A stretch of 64,000 nucleotides of DNA from Rhizophagus irregularis (Eukaryota > Glomeromycota > Glomeromycetes > Glomerales > Glomeraceae): the NCBI RefSeq assembly GCF_026210795.1, contig NC_089440.1, positions 1,054,001 to 1,118,000 of the forward strand. The letters are read 5' to 3'. The stretch's first letter is position 1, and the number at the start of each line of letters is the position of its first letter. Of the stretch, positions 11,492 through 22,554 are shown in pieces. The translations under genes and the position numbers were made by a program. The notes beneath the pieces were generated by a model. It had not been told where the DNA came from, did not search any database, and saw only the letters and a program-made list of their open reading frames with translations.

Positions 11492-12439
11492 TTATTTACT
11501 TGATTTTGCTTTTCTTCCTCTTTTTTTGGGGACATTATTTTGATTTTCTTTGTCATTTACACGTTGTTTCCGGACCCTTTTTGGAGGATCACTTTGAACT
11601 TTTTCATTAGTACGTGGTTCTGGAGGCCGGACCTGAACTTGTTCATCAGTACGTGGTTCTGGAGGCCGGATCTGAACTTGTTCATCAGAAGGCTCAACTG
11701 GAGGCCGGATCTGAACTTGTTCATCAGAAGGCTCAACTGGAGAAGGAGGATCTTGTTGTGCTTGAGGAGATGGTGGAGGACGGTCCTGTAATGCTGGAGA
11801 ATTTTGTGGTGGAACTCTTAAATTATTTTCTAATTCATTTTTTTTTTTTCAGATAATAGCCTATTATAAATAAAATGAAATAATTAATTTCTACTATAAA
11901 CCAACTAGGTATAAATAAAGTTATTATTAACTTACGTTTATTTTGTATAGTACTAACAAGCGTCTCCTTTACAGCCCAATCGGCTGCGGTTATAGGGAAG
12001 TCAGGAGCCTTTTTTTTAAACTATAATATAATAATTTTTAGTATACTTCAAAAAAAAAAGAAATGACGAAAATTAAAATTTAATATTTACAGAACGAACT
12101 ATTTGTGCAGTTATTGTATGCTTTTGACTCCTATAATCGGCGGTAAAATCTACATTCTTTTCGTAGAGACATTCTCACATTATCTCCTATTACAAAAATT
12201 TACTATTAAAAAACAATTTTTATCTTTTATTAAAAATTAATAAATAGTTACCAAATAAGCAAGCCAGCGTTGCTTTTCATTTTTTAATCCTAACGCATCT
12301 TGTAAATTATATTTAGACGTAGGCTTATATATGGGCCTGAGCTATAATATAGTAATAAAGTAAGAATTTTTGATTATAGATTATTAAAAATATTTTTATA
12401 TTTTTACTTTTATACCTCAGTTTCGGGTGTTTGTTCCAT
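11492..12439 (-). pseudogene. AT-hook protein gene with one internal TGA
   Basis: Five exons (12439-12416, 12341-12252, 12186-12091, 12020-11936, 11829-11492) join in phase for 210 codons. Exon 3 contains one TGA (12175-12177), which looks like a lost Trp in ..EIM-stop-ECLYEKNVDF. The C-terminal exon has four Pro-rich units of the type RPPVEPSDEQVQI / RPPEPRTDEQVQV, then a basic end with KKRGRKAK. That end resembles an AT-hook, the minor-groove DNA-binding motif with a GRP/GRK core. Without the stop it would be a small, probably nuclear, DNA-binding protein. With it, only a 42-residue N-terminal peptide is made unless exon 3 is skipped; exon 3 is 96 bp, so skipping keeps frame. Confidence 0.55.
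11580..11745. repeat. In-frame 39-42 bp coding repeat
   Basis: Four tandem units of ~39-42 bp share GGAGGCCGG(A/T)CCTGAACTT / TGTTCATCAG-type sequence on the plus strand and encode the Pro/Glu/Gln repeats of the AT-hook gene. Confidence 0.7.
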
Positions 12440-13350
12440 TTTTTTTAAATTTTTTTAAAAAAATGCGTAAAGAAATGAAGAATCACTAAAGATAGCATGT
12501 ATTTATACTTTATACTTAAACGTGACGCGACTGACGCGTTGTTTATTTTTATTTTTTATTGATCGCGAAATACCATTTATAGTTGTTCGACACCATTTTC
12601 TGATTTTCTGTCCTGATGGTCTAACAAAGTGCCTCTCCAAAAACTGATTCATTACCCCTGTGAATAATATATTACGACTCGTTTATGCATCAAAGCCCAG
12701 CTCGAGGACACTAAGGAGACCAGTATCAAACATGTCTAATAACCGATATAACTTTATTTTAGGTTCTGACTGATTGAGAGCCTTGCGAACAATTGGTGAG
12801 AGGGAGTTTATACCTTTAAATATAACTTTTGCATTTCACTGTAGTGTTGGTGTCATAAAGAAAAAAAATATCATGAAAATTATATTATGAAATTATTAAT
12901 GAAAGATTATTACAAGTATTAGGACTACATTCTTGTCAGTATTAACACAGTTAAATTAACTTCATTGATAATAATACATAAAATATAATGATTCAATTTA
13001 TCGGTCATCAGTACGAGCGTTGCTCATAACACAATCTCTTAATACAATTAGTATGGCTTTATATGAACCGTTGCTCATAATAGGCTTTGAACAATTATTA
13101 TGGCTTTTATATGAACCGTTGCTCATAATAGGCTTTGAACAATTAGTATGGCTTTGTGTGAACCATTGCTCATAATACAATCAGTATAATTATTACGAAT
13201 ATTGTCATTATTATATCATCTCTAATAACGATACACAATCTTGTAACACAACCTCTAACTTTAATGCGTAAATTTAATACAATCATGTAATACAAACTAT
13301 GTGATTGTTTATAAAAATAGATCGTTACATAAATTCTATCACGTTTCAAA
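12440..13350. other. Intergenic, with a possible coding relic
   Basis: On the minus strand, about 12820-12690 reads INSLSPIVRKALNQSEPKIK and then LYRLLDMFDTGLLSVLELGF before a stop. This looks like an old coding fragment, but I cannot assign it. 13015-13175 is a tandem repeat listed separately. The last ~150 bases are the likely promoter of the transposase gene. Confidence 0.3.
13015..13175. repeat. ~57-bp tandem repeat, about 3 copies
   Basis: Units share GAACCGTTGCTCATAATAG and TTAGTATGGCTTTATATG. The array lies 180 bp upstream of the transposase start, where CACTA-type elements often carry subterminal repeats. That link is inference because element ends were not found. Confidence 0.65.
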
Positions 13351-16300
13351 ATGCCATTTCTTTGTTCTTGTCGTATTTGTAAAATAAATTCTAAAGATGG
13401 TAACGGAAAGTGGTTGTCTACTAGAAAAACTTTTAAAAAACATCAAAAAAGAGAAAAAGCAAATATTGAAAAAATTAATGAATCTGAAGCAGAAAGCGGA
13501 TCAGAAACAAAAAGCGATAGTGAATCAATTTCAAGTTGTAACGCAGCTGAAAAAAGAAAGTTCGAAGACGATGAATCGGATAAATCAGATACAAGTTCAG
13601 AAAGCAATATTTCAAATAACGATCATGTTCCTGTAATTTTAAAAGACATACCAAAAAGGTAATTAATTAATTGTTTTATAAAAAAAAGTAAATTTTACTT
13701 TTATTAAACATTATTGTTATAATAATACTTTAATAATCATCAAAATCATGTTAATTGCAGATCAGAAGATTATGATGATGACGATAGCGATGAGCCATTT
13801 CTTGACAACGAAGATTATAATAATGGTAATCCAATTCCTAATAACGAAGATTACGATAAGAATAGTGATAGGTAAAGTCTTGATAATAAAGATTGTGATG
13901 AAGAAGATGATAAAGGAGACATAGAAACTGAAAGTGATTGTTCACAAACAAGTGCATATATTTCTGAAGAGAATGATGAATTAACAGATGATGATAAAGA
14001 ATTTGAGGAATCTGAAATGACAAACATAAACGATGGTACAGTTAATACTATGTTTATTGATTTTAATTTTGATAGAATAATAATATTTATTTATTTTAGA
14101 TGAATTGATTCAAGGTTTACGTCTTTTACATACAAAAGTACTCCATTCAATATCTGACATCGCATTCAACAAAATACTTGATAATGTTAATTCTAATTTA
14201 ACAATCTATAAGTTGAAAAAAAAATCAATAGCATAGTTCCTTTTGAACCTCATAGATACGATACTTGCAAAAACAGTTGTATTGCATTTACATCATCATA
14301 TGAAAATTTAGCCAGTTGCCCTATTTGTGGTGAAAACAGATTTGATGATAATGGCAAACCTGTAAATACAACATTTTTTTTTTCGGTAAAAGAACGCCTA
14401 ATAATTCAATACAAGAATAAAGAAAGAGCCGAAGAATTACAATATAGAAGTAATTATTCCCAAAACAAAGGAGAGGAGGAAATATATGCTGATATCTTTG
14501 ATGGATTGTGAGTATAATTTAATTACTAAAGTAAATTTTTTTTTAAAAAAAAGGCCATTAAAATATGTTTCTTTCAATAGGTTATATAAGGATTTATTAC
14601 AAAGGGGTTTTTTTAAAGATGAACGGGATATTGCACTATCTGGGACATGTGATGGATATCAGATCTTTGAACAACGAACCGATGATTGTTGGGTCATCTT
14701 ATTAATAAATAATAATCTTCATCCTTCTATTCGTGTAAAAAAAGAAAATCTACTGGTAACAATGATAATACCAGGTCCCCGTTCGCCAAAGAATTTTAAT
14801 TCTTTTTTATGCCCTCTTATAAAAGAATTACAAGAACTTGAAGGTATAGCTAATTTTAATATCTAATAAAAATGTATTTTTTCTATAATTGAAATTTTAT
14901 TTTGTTAAATATTATAGAAGGAGTTCAATGTATAGATGGACGAACAAATGAACCTTTTATTTTACGCGCACATTTATTAACATGGATGGGGGATGTTCCA
15001 GCGTTAAGCAAAAGCTTAAACCTCTCTGGACACAATTCGTATAAAGGTTGTCGTTTTTGTATGATAAAAGGGACTTGTCACCCATCAAATAAACACATAT
15101 ACTATCCATCATCTGCTTTTTGCAATATAAGAAATCATGATGACACGATCAATATGGGAAAATTAATTGAAGAAGAAACGAATAAAGATCGAAAAGATGA
15201 AATGATCAGAGAAACAGGTATGATTTTCTTGAGAAAAAAAGTAAAAGTATACTTACATCTCTGTATTAATTATTATTACTTTACTATACAGGAATTAAAG
15301 GGTCCAGTGAATTGTTAAAATTACAAACATTATTATTTCCATGGTCTTTCCCAACAGATATAATGCATTTATTCTTCGAGAATGTGGCACCGTCAATGTA
15401 TGCACATTGGAGTGGAAAATTTTTTTATAACAATCTATTATTGTCTAGTGATTATGAGTTATCAAAATCACAGTGGGAAAGTATTGGCATACAAATGGAA
15501 AAAGTAAAAAAAGATATGCCTATTGAAATTGGTCGCCCTCCACGTGACATATTTAAATATCATAATGGTTACAAAGCGGTAGAATGGAGAAATTGGATAA
15601 TTTTATTTTCATTACCATTACTAAAGGTGTATCTGGATAAAAGGTATTTTAATAAAAAGTAAAAAGTTAAATTAATACATTTTTAAATTTTTTTAACTAA
15701 TCAAAAAGTAAATTTTACTTTTCGTTACATAATAGGCATCTTCAAGGATGGGCAAACTTTGTGAAGTCTGTAAAGCTTTGTTTAGAACCTGAAATATCTG
15801 AAGAACAAATTGATGATGTACAAATTTTGCTTAAAAAATTTTCAGATTATTATGAAAGGTAATGATTTCTGTCTTATAATTTATAATTGTATAATAATTA
15901 AAATAATGATTAATTATTTTAGAGAGTATTATCAGAACAATGGCCAACGTTTAGCAGCATGTAAGATAAGTTTCCATTACCTCTTACATGTAGCAAATTC
16001 TATTAAATATTGTGGCCCTAGTTGGACCCATTGGCAGTTTCCTATAGAAAGGGTGTGTGGTATATTACAACCACTCATTAAATCAAAGATCAAGCCATAT
16101 AGCAACCTTGCAAATATGCTTACTTTGTTACAGCAATTTTATATGTTACCATTTTTTTCTATCTCAAAAGCTATTTTCAAAGAAAACCCGCTAAAACAAT
16201 GGAGTAAGGAACGGGTCTTTAGTACTGAAGGGTATGAAGAAGAATTTTATTCCCCTTCTACTCAATATTCTCTGAACACAAACATCTGATTAAATTTTAC

Positions 16301-16948
16301 GAAGGATCAAGCAATATAAATCGTAATGATTTAGAAATGGTAATATAAAGCTTTATTTTATTTAATTTTAAATTCATCATTACAATAACAAAATAATTTC
16401 GTTTTTTAGGAGGTTAATAATTATGGTGTAAGATATGGAAGATTAAGAACTTCAGATGGACAATATATTAGTAGCTGTTGTATAAAAAGAAATAATAAAA
16501 TTGCAAGAAATAATTATTGTGCTCAGGTAAAATTTATAATCTTTGATTACTATCATTGCTATTTTTTTATTTTTTTGATATAATTTTAATATTGATTTTA
16601 TATTTTATTTATAAATATTTTTAGATAAGACGCACAATAGATAAACTTGCCCACAGACCCAATGCGCCTCCTCAACTCGTTATTGTAGATATATATGGAA
16701 TCGTAAATTATTATCTTGTCCATGAATTCAACCATCAGGTTTACATGTTAGCCTATGTACAATTAACATCAAAAATTGTAGAAGATGAATATGGATGTAA
16801 ACATTTTACTCAATTCAGATCAAAAGAATTTATCGATGTAAGATGTTTAGATCATTGTATAGGTTTTGCTAAAATAGATAATAGATATTATATAATTGAT
16901 AAAGAAAATGCATTTGATGACTCTAATTGGGAAAATATTGGGCATTGA
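13351..16948 (+). pseudogene. Tnp2/Plavaka-like (CACTA-type) transposase, decayed
   Basis: The start MPFLCSCRICKIN..WLSTRKTFKKHQ opens a multi-exon gene, first donor 13659, next exon from 13761. An acidic low-complexity part follows (IPKR | SEDYDDDDSD). The core then reads across exons: CPICGENRF (a zinc-binding CxxC), LSGTCDGYQIF, WVILLINNNLHPSIRVKKEN, IIPGPRSPKNFN, LLTWMGDVPALSKSLNLSGH with CRFCMIKG, FPTDIMHLFFENV, and WTHWQFPIERVCGILQPLIKS. This order matches Tnp2-family transposases of fungal CACTA/Plavaka elements, which cut and paste DNA. Frame breaks are seen at an A run near 14218, at TAA after SDR (13873) and after ..YSLNTNI (16287). The C-terminal exon ends IDKENAFDDSNWENIGH. It is probably inactive. 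Element ends and target duplication were not identified. Confidence 0.7.
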
Positions 16949-17478
16949 TTTCTTGCAGCAGTTCGCACTTATAATAAAACTTTTTATGTTCTAGTAAAAA
17001 ACCCGATAATTAAGAATATTTGTTGTATATTGATTAATTTCTAAAAATAGCTAAACACGAATAAGATTATCCCATTAACTTTATTTGTATCTAAAAATAG
17101 TTAAACACGGATAAGCGATGATGAAATAGATGAAATACCTATTATAAGCAAAACATTTCACTGTTTTTTTATTTTACTTTTCTCTTTTCTGATAAAATAT
17201 TGGTAATAAGTCTATGTTATTCTGGTAATAAGTCTATATTATTTATAAACTTACTGACGAAAAATATTTTACCAGGAATAAAGGATACAAGATACAAAAC
17301 CTTGAATTTCTGGAATTAGAAAGTTTTAATTAACCCTACTTAGAAGAGAAGCTGACTATATTACAGGGAGAGACGGTATGAATACATAAATTTTCCACCA
17401 CAATATCAATTATCCAATAGTTAGTTACTGTCGAAATTAATATTAACTGATTCTTTTATTTTTTCTATTTTAATGTAG
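16949..17478. other. 3' flank of the transposase gene
   Basis: No gene supported. Short direct repeats are present (TCTAAAAATAG..AAACACG(A/G)ATAAG twice, about 17040-17115; GGTAATAAGTCTAT twice, about 17203-17240). The other end of the transposon may lie here, but I could not define it. Confidence 0.35.
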
Positions 17479-17970
17479 CCGTGTCAGGTGTTAACTGTAG
17501 AATGTAGACGTGTATAAGTATTTTTTTATGTTTATTAACAGGTATGCATCAAACTTTATTGTATTGGATTTAAAATTAAATAATTAAATTACTAATATAC
17601 CTTTTTCCCCTCTTTAACAAGTACATTAAATTAAATAGGTCCGTGTCGAGGTGTTAATTGTAGACGTGTATAAGTATTTTTTACTTAAAAATTATGTTTA
17701 TTAAACAGGTATGCATCAAACTTTATTGTATTGGATTTAAAATTAAATAACTAAATTACTAATATAACTTTTTCCCCTCTTTAACAAGTACATTAAATTA
17801 AATAGGTCCGTGTCGAGGTGTTAATTGTAGACGTGTATAAGTATTTTTTACTTAAAAATTATGTTTATTAAACAGGTATGCATCAAACTTTATTGTATTG
17901 GATTTAAAATTAAATAACTAAATTACTAATATAACTTTTTCCCCTCTTTAATAAGTACATTAAATTAAAT
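17479..17970. repeat. Three tandem copies of a ~166-bp unit
   Basis: Units start near 17479, 17641 and 17807. Each contains CCGTGTC(G)AGGTGTTAA, ACAGGTATGCATCAAACTTT and CTTTTTCCCCTCTTTAA. The second and third copies are almost identical; the first is more diverged. Confidence 0.85.
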
Positions 17971-19287
17971 GGGTCTCGAGTTATTGTGTAATGGGTATGA
18001 AAAATAAGTTTTCCTAACTGTATCTTCTTTTCTTTATTTATTTTATTCTTTATTTATTTTCGTTTTATATAGTTTCAGAAATATGAAATTAAACATTTTA
18101 CTTTACTATAGAAATTATTTGTATCATTGGTTATTAGCATAGCCTTTAAAATGTACACGAATTATTATTGAAATATAATCAAACCATATCGATATTGTAT
18201 TTATATACTAAAAATATCATTATTATCAAATGTAAAAATGTAATTAAAATAATCTTTAATGCAAGTAAAAATGTATGCTATTTTTAATTAAAAGATACAT
18301 AAAATATTATTTTATTTGAACTAAATTGACCTTTAAAACTACTAAAAATATATGTTATTTCTAATTGAAATATTATTAAAATATATGCAAAATACAATTG
18401 AATCATATTTATAATACACTGAAAATGGGCTTTAAATATACTTAAATATATATAATAACACGAAATAAAATTATCCTGAAATTAAGTAGAAATTAATGAC
18501 ATAAAATTTGCACTTAAAATATACTTAAAGAGGCAAAATTTAAGGGTGTTTTATGAGCTTTTTACATATTAAATACAGTATATTTAAACATAATTTTAGC
18601 ATTATTTATGGATATAAATATCTTACATAAAATATACTAAAATTATATTTAATTTATACTTATAATATACATGATTATATAGTTAAATATTCTTAAAATT
18701 CAGTATATTTTCAGTATATTTTCAGTATGCGATTTTTCTTACTGGGCTTTAGTACTATGAATAACGGAAAATCTGAAAAATACTGCATAGTAACTTTTGG
18801 TGACGCTAAATGTGTCAGATGTTTGACCATCATTATTATTGGCTATAAAAATTTGGGGTTATCTCAAAAATTTAGGGTTACAGTGTAAATTAGCGCATAT
18901 GAATATATTTAATATAATGATTCTAAAATCACAACAAATATGATATCAAATGAAGTGATTTTAAAATCAGTTCTTCCTAATAATAATAATAATAATTAAA
19001 AAAAAAAAATAGAAGATTTGGATCTTTTATTACCACTTATTACTTATAATAAAGATATTGGATTTTATGATAAAATTATTTATATTTGAAATAATAAGAA
19101 AATATTTTTAGTATAAAATAGAAAGAATTAAAATTTATTAAAAAGTTAAAAAAGGAAGTTTCAAAGCAATAGTTTATTTTTGCAAAATAAACGAATTTTG
19201 ATAGTTTTATTAATATAAACTAAATAGTATACTTTGTAATATATTATATAATAGTTTTATTATTAATGTAAACTAAATAGTATTTTT
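17971..19287. other. AT-rich, repeat-derived intergenic region
   Basis: No gene. 18420-18730 has many CTTAAAATATAC and CAGTATATTTT runs like those at 1432-1860. 19199-19287 contains a ~62-bp tandem duplication including TAAACTAAATAGTAT. Confidence 0.5.
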
Positions 19288-19759
19288 CACAGGTCGAAAA
19301 GTAAAAAATCAGGCATCAATCAGTCACCAATCAGGCAGTTTGCTAACTTTTGATCCAATAATCAGAAAAGGATAAAATATATCTCATTGGAATTGTCTCA
19401 ACAAGATGAATCTAATGGTAGTAAAATCGCATTTCTAGAATTAATAGTTAATAAAAAATTAAATAAAATATAAATAAGATATTTTTATTTTTATATTTTA
19501 CTTAATTTTCATCAAGTATTAATCCTAGAAATGCGATTTTACTACCATTAGATTCGTCTTGTTGAGATGATTCCAATAAGCTATATTTAATTCTTTTCTA
19601 ATCATTGGATCAAAAGTTAGCAAACTGCCTGATTGGTAACAGTATTTGGCGAAAATGCCAATCAGTCACCAATCAGTCACCAATCAGTCATCAATCAGCT
19701 ACCTGATTGGTGACTGATTGGTAACTGATTGATGCCTGATTTTCACTTTTCGATCTGTG
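19288..19759. repeat. 472-bp foldback element
   Basis: The ends CACAGGTCGAAAAGT and ACTTTTCGATCTGTG are inverted copies. The inverted homology runs inward through ATCAGGCATCAATCAG, GATCCAATAATCAG and a GATTCGTCTTGTTGAGA-type motif, so most of the element folds on itself. The right arm has extra tandem copies of CAATCAGTCAC. It is flanked by TTTTT on both sides, too simple to prove a target duplication. No ORF. Confidence 0.75.
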
Positions 19760-20044
19760 TTTTTGTAATGTATTATATATTATATAATATAATAAATTGT
19801 AATTAAATAATATAATCTATGTTTAGATTGTATATAAATATTATAACGAATATTCAATTTTATATAATAAATATCCATTATACGATATACTAATAAATAA
19901 TTCGTTATATTATATCAAATAATTTATTATAATATAAATACTAAAATTTTATAATAAAAGTCTATTAAGTCAAACCAGAACCCCGGATATCTAATATAAA
20001 GGTCATAATAGACTTTTGGCCAAAAACACCCCTTTTTGCTAAAA

Positions 20045-20233
20045 CTCAAAAAATCATTTTTTGTAAATATCTCAAGTTTTCAGCATTCAGTAATCCAATT
20101 TTAATGAACTTTTTTTATTTTGTAGCCCTTATTTAGCTCTACAATTTAAAAAAGTTCATCAAAATTGGACTACTGGATGCCAAAATATTTACAAAAAACA
20201 ATTTTTTAAGCCTTTGAAAAATAGGCCAATTTG
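20045..20233. repeat. Imperfect palindrome beside the LINE insertion
   Basis: The left arm (TTTTTTGTAAATAT, then AATCCAATTTTAATGAACTTTT) and right arm (AAAAAGTTCATCAAAATTGGACT, then ATATTTACAAAAAA) are inverted copies around about 20130. The LINE entered directly at its right edge. Confidence 0.65.
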
Positions 20234-20249
20234 CCAAAAGTGTGACTTA
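20234..20249 (+). repeat. LINE target-site duplication, left copy
   Basis: CCAAAAGTGTGACTTA is repeated exactly at 41435-41450. A 16-bp duplication bounding the whole structure is typical of target-primed reverse transcription. Confidence 0.8.
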
Positions 20250-20351
20250 GATCCCGATCTGCTAACTCTTTCTTGTAGATCCTTGGTCAAAAATTTCGCG
20301 GAAAAAATTTTTTATTCTTCGTATTAACACATCTCTTATTTTACTCCTAAA

Positions 20352-22507
20352 ATGCCTCCCAAAGGTAACAAAAAAGCTGGCAATAATCCTAACGGGGGAC
20401 CTGCCAAGCGTCAAGATAAACGAAACAAAAATAAAGACTCTGGCTCTGACGTTTCGAACTCAGATAATGAACAAATAAACAATAAAAACAACTCTTCCAA
20501 ACGTACCCGTACGCTCCCAGAAAATCCTATGGAAGAAGACTTTGTCGCCGACTCAGCGGCTGACGCTGGAGGTAGCAATACTACTCCTCCTCAACAAAAT
20601 AATGCTAACAATTTTTCGTCTCCTCCTCCTAAAGATACTACTGTGCCTTCTGCGCCTGGTTCTGTTGCGTCTGGTACTGACGCGTCCATGCATGCTCCAA
20701 AAGACAAAGAAACTTCCCCCTTAGACGCGTCTCCTAATAATGACATTATGGATACCAATGATACTTCCCCTCTTCCCCTTGACACGCCCACTATTTCCAT
20801 TCTTAGGCGTGATTATCAGGCTGCTGCGGCGCCTAATACTTCCCCTGAATTTGTTAAAAAGTACCCTACTAATCAGGCTATGATTGACACTGTCAATAAT
20901 CTCCTTTTGGAAACTTATCACTCTTACATTGGCCGTGCTCGCATGTCTGGTTCTGGTGACCTCAAAAGATTAATCATTCATTTTAATTCAACTACTGAAC
21001 GTGATGCCTGCCTTTCTCTCCAACATGAAGATTTTACCGATCTCCGATTTTTTCTACATGACCCTCAGCAACTCCGAACTGATGAAGATCTCCGGGCTAT
21101 TCAAATTACTGACATCCCGTTTTTCATCAAAAAAGATGATATTATAGCTCTTTTTAAAAAATACGGTAACATACAATCCTGTCGCCTCTATACACGTGCC
21201 AATGCTAAAGTTTAGCAAGTTCGTATTGTTTATGATGATGCTTCTTCCATCCAACATTTCATGGATAAACAATGGGCGATCTATTGTTATTCCACTTGTT
21301 TACGTATTACACCATGCTCCCTCACCCTTGATCAGAAGAAATCACGACGTGAATTCGTCGCCGTTTTATCTCAACTCCCTCCTAACACAAAAGATGTGCA
21401 TTTAGCGCCCTTAGTACAAGCAATTGGCGCCATGGCCGTTAATATACCACTATCTCTTAATTCCTATAAACCTAAACGATGGGCTTACATCACCTTTAAA
21501 TCACAACAAATGATGGATACCGCAATGGAACAATCAATCGCACTGCAAGGCCACAGACTCCAATGAGAACTCCTGGAGAATACAAACAAGCTTTGCCACA
21601 GATGCGGCAAACTTGGCTGCGCCCCTACCGCATGCCCATTGAACAATTCTCGTGGTCGCTCTCGCACCCGTAATCCTGTTGCACACTTAAAAGAACGTTT
21701 TAATATTGGACGATCGAATAACCATGACTCATCTGTTAATCGAAGTAGACATCGTTCCCGTTCTCAATCCAAAGACTGTTCTAATTCCTGATAACGTATT
21801 CATTCAGCCAACAACACTGGACGGAGCAATAATAATACCAATAATACTTCTTCACCCAATTCTTCTAATTCCAATAAACCTGTCCAATCTGCACAACAAC
21901 CTCGCTCTAATGAGCGTAAAGGCAAAGACCGTTCAGTTTCCTTTTCTACTTCCCAACGTAATAATACCTCTACTTCCAACTCATCTGGTCATAAACCTCC
22001 CTCGGTGGATCCTAATTGTTCCTAAATTCAAGAGATCCTTTCGGTGCTCAAAGCCTTCAAGAAGATATGGCTAGTGTACGAGCTAGAATCCATGCTCTTG
22101 AATTAGCTGATCAGAGGATGTCTCGGCTGGAACTTCGTGTTTTTGGACATATGCATGACAATGTTCTCCCGCCTGATCCCAATGATTCTTCACATATGCT
22201 TGTTGACAACCACCAATGCACCCCCCCTTATCTAACACAATCTAACCCGCCCACTTCGAACAGGCCTAATTCCGGCCCAGTTCTCCCTCCCCCAACGGTT
22301 CCTGTTCCCCGTTCTACCATTTCTTCTTCCCCCATCCCCGAAAATGCTGATGAAGCTGCTATTAATAAAGAACGTGCTGAAATTTATTCATTTCAATGCT
22401 CTTTAGATAACAAATTCGATCACTTATTTGGCTCCATTGAAAGATTTATTAGCTCCATTTCTGGTGGCTCTTCCTCAGACTTAGTCAATAAGACTTCGTC
22501 TGATTAA
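20352..22507 (+). pseudogene. LINE ORF1 (RRM-like plus zinc knuckle), with stops
   Basis: The frame opens MPPKGNKKAGNNPNGG, a lysine/asparagine-rich disordered start. A region about residues 190-285 (LRAIQITDIPFFIKKDDIIA.., LFKKYGNIQSCRLY) resembles an RNA-recognition motif. In-frame stops occur at TAG 21213, TGA after ..GHRLQ (about 21564) and adjacent stops near 21790. Between them the same frame continues with a second RRM-like part (..VIQHF/WAYITFKSQQ) and a zinc knuckle CHRCGKLGC..C. A later frame (22016-22507) gives a helical part MASVRARIHALELADQRMSR and an acidic end. ORF1 proteins bind LINE RNA. This copy is broken. Confidence 0.65.
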
Positions 22508-22554
22508 TTTGTTATCTCTTTCTTTCACCCCGCAGTTTCTATCATAGTGTTATA

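Noticed and set aside
12832-17165. Direct words CATTTCACTGT as transposon ends
   Set aside because: They are in direct, not inverted, orientation and only 11 bases long.
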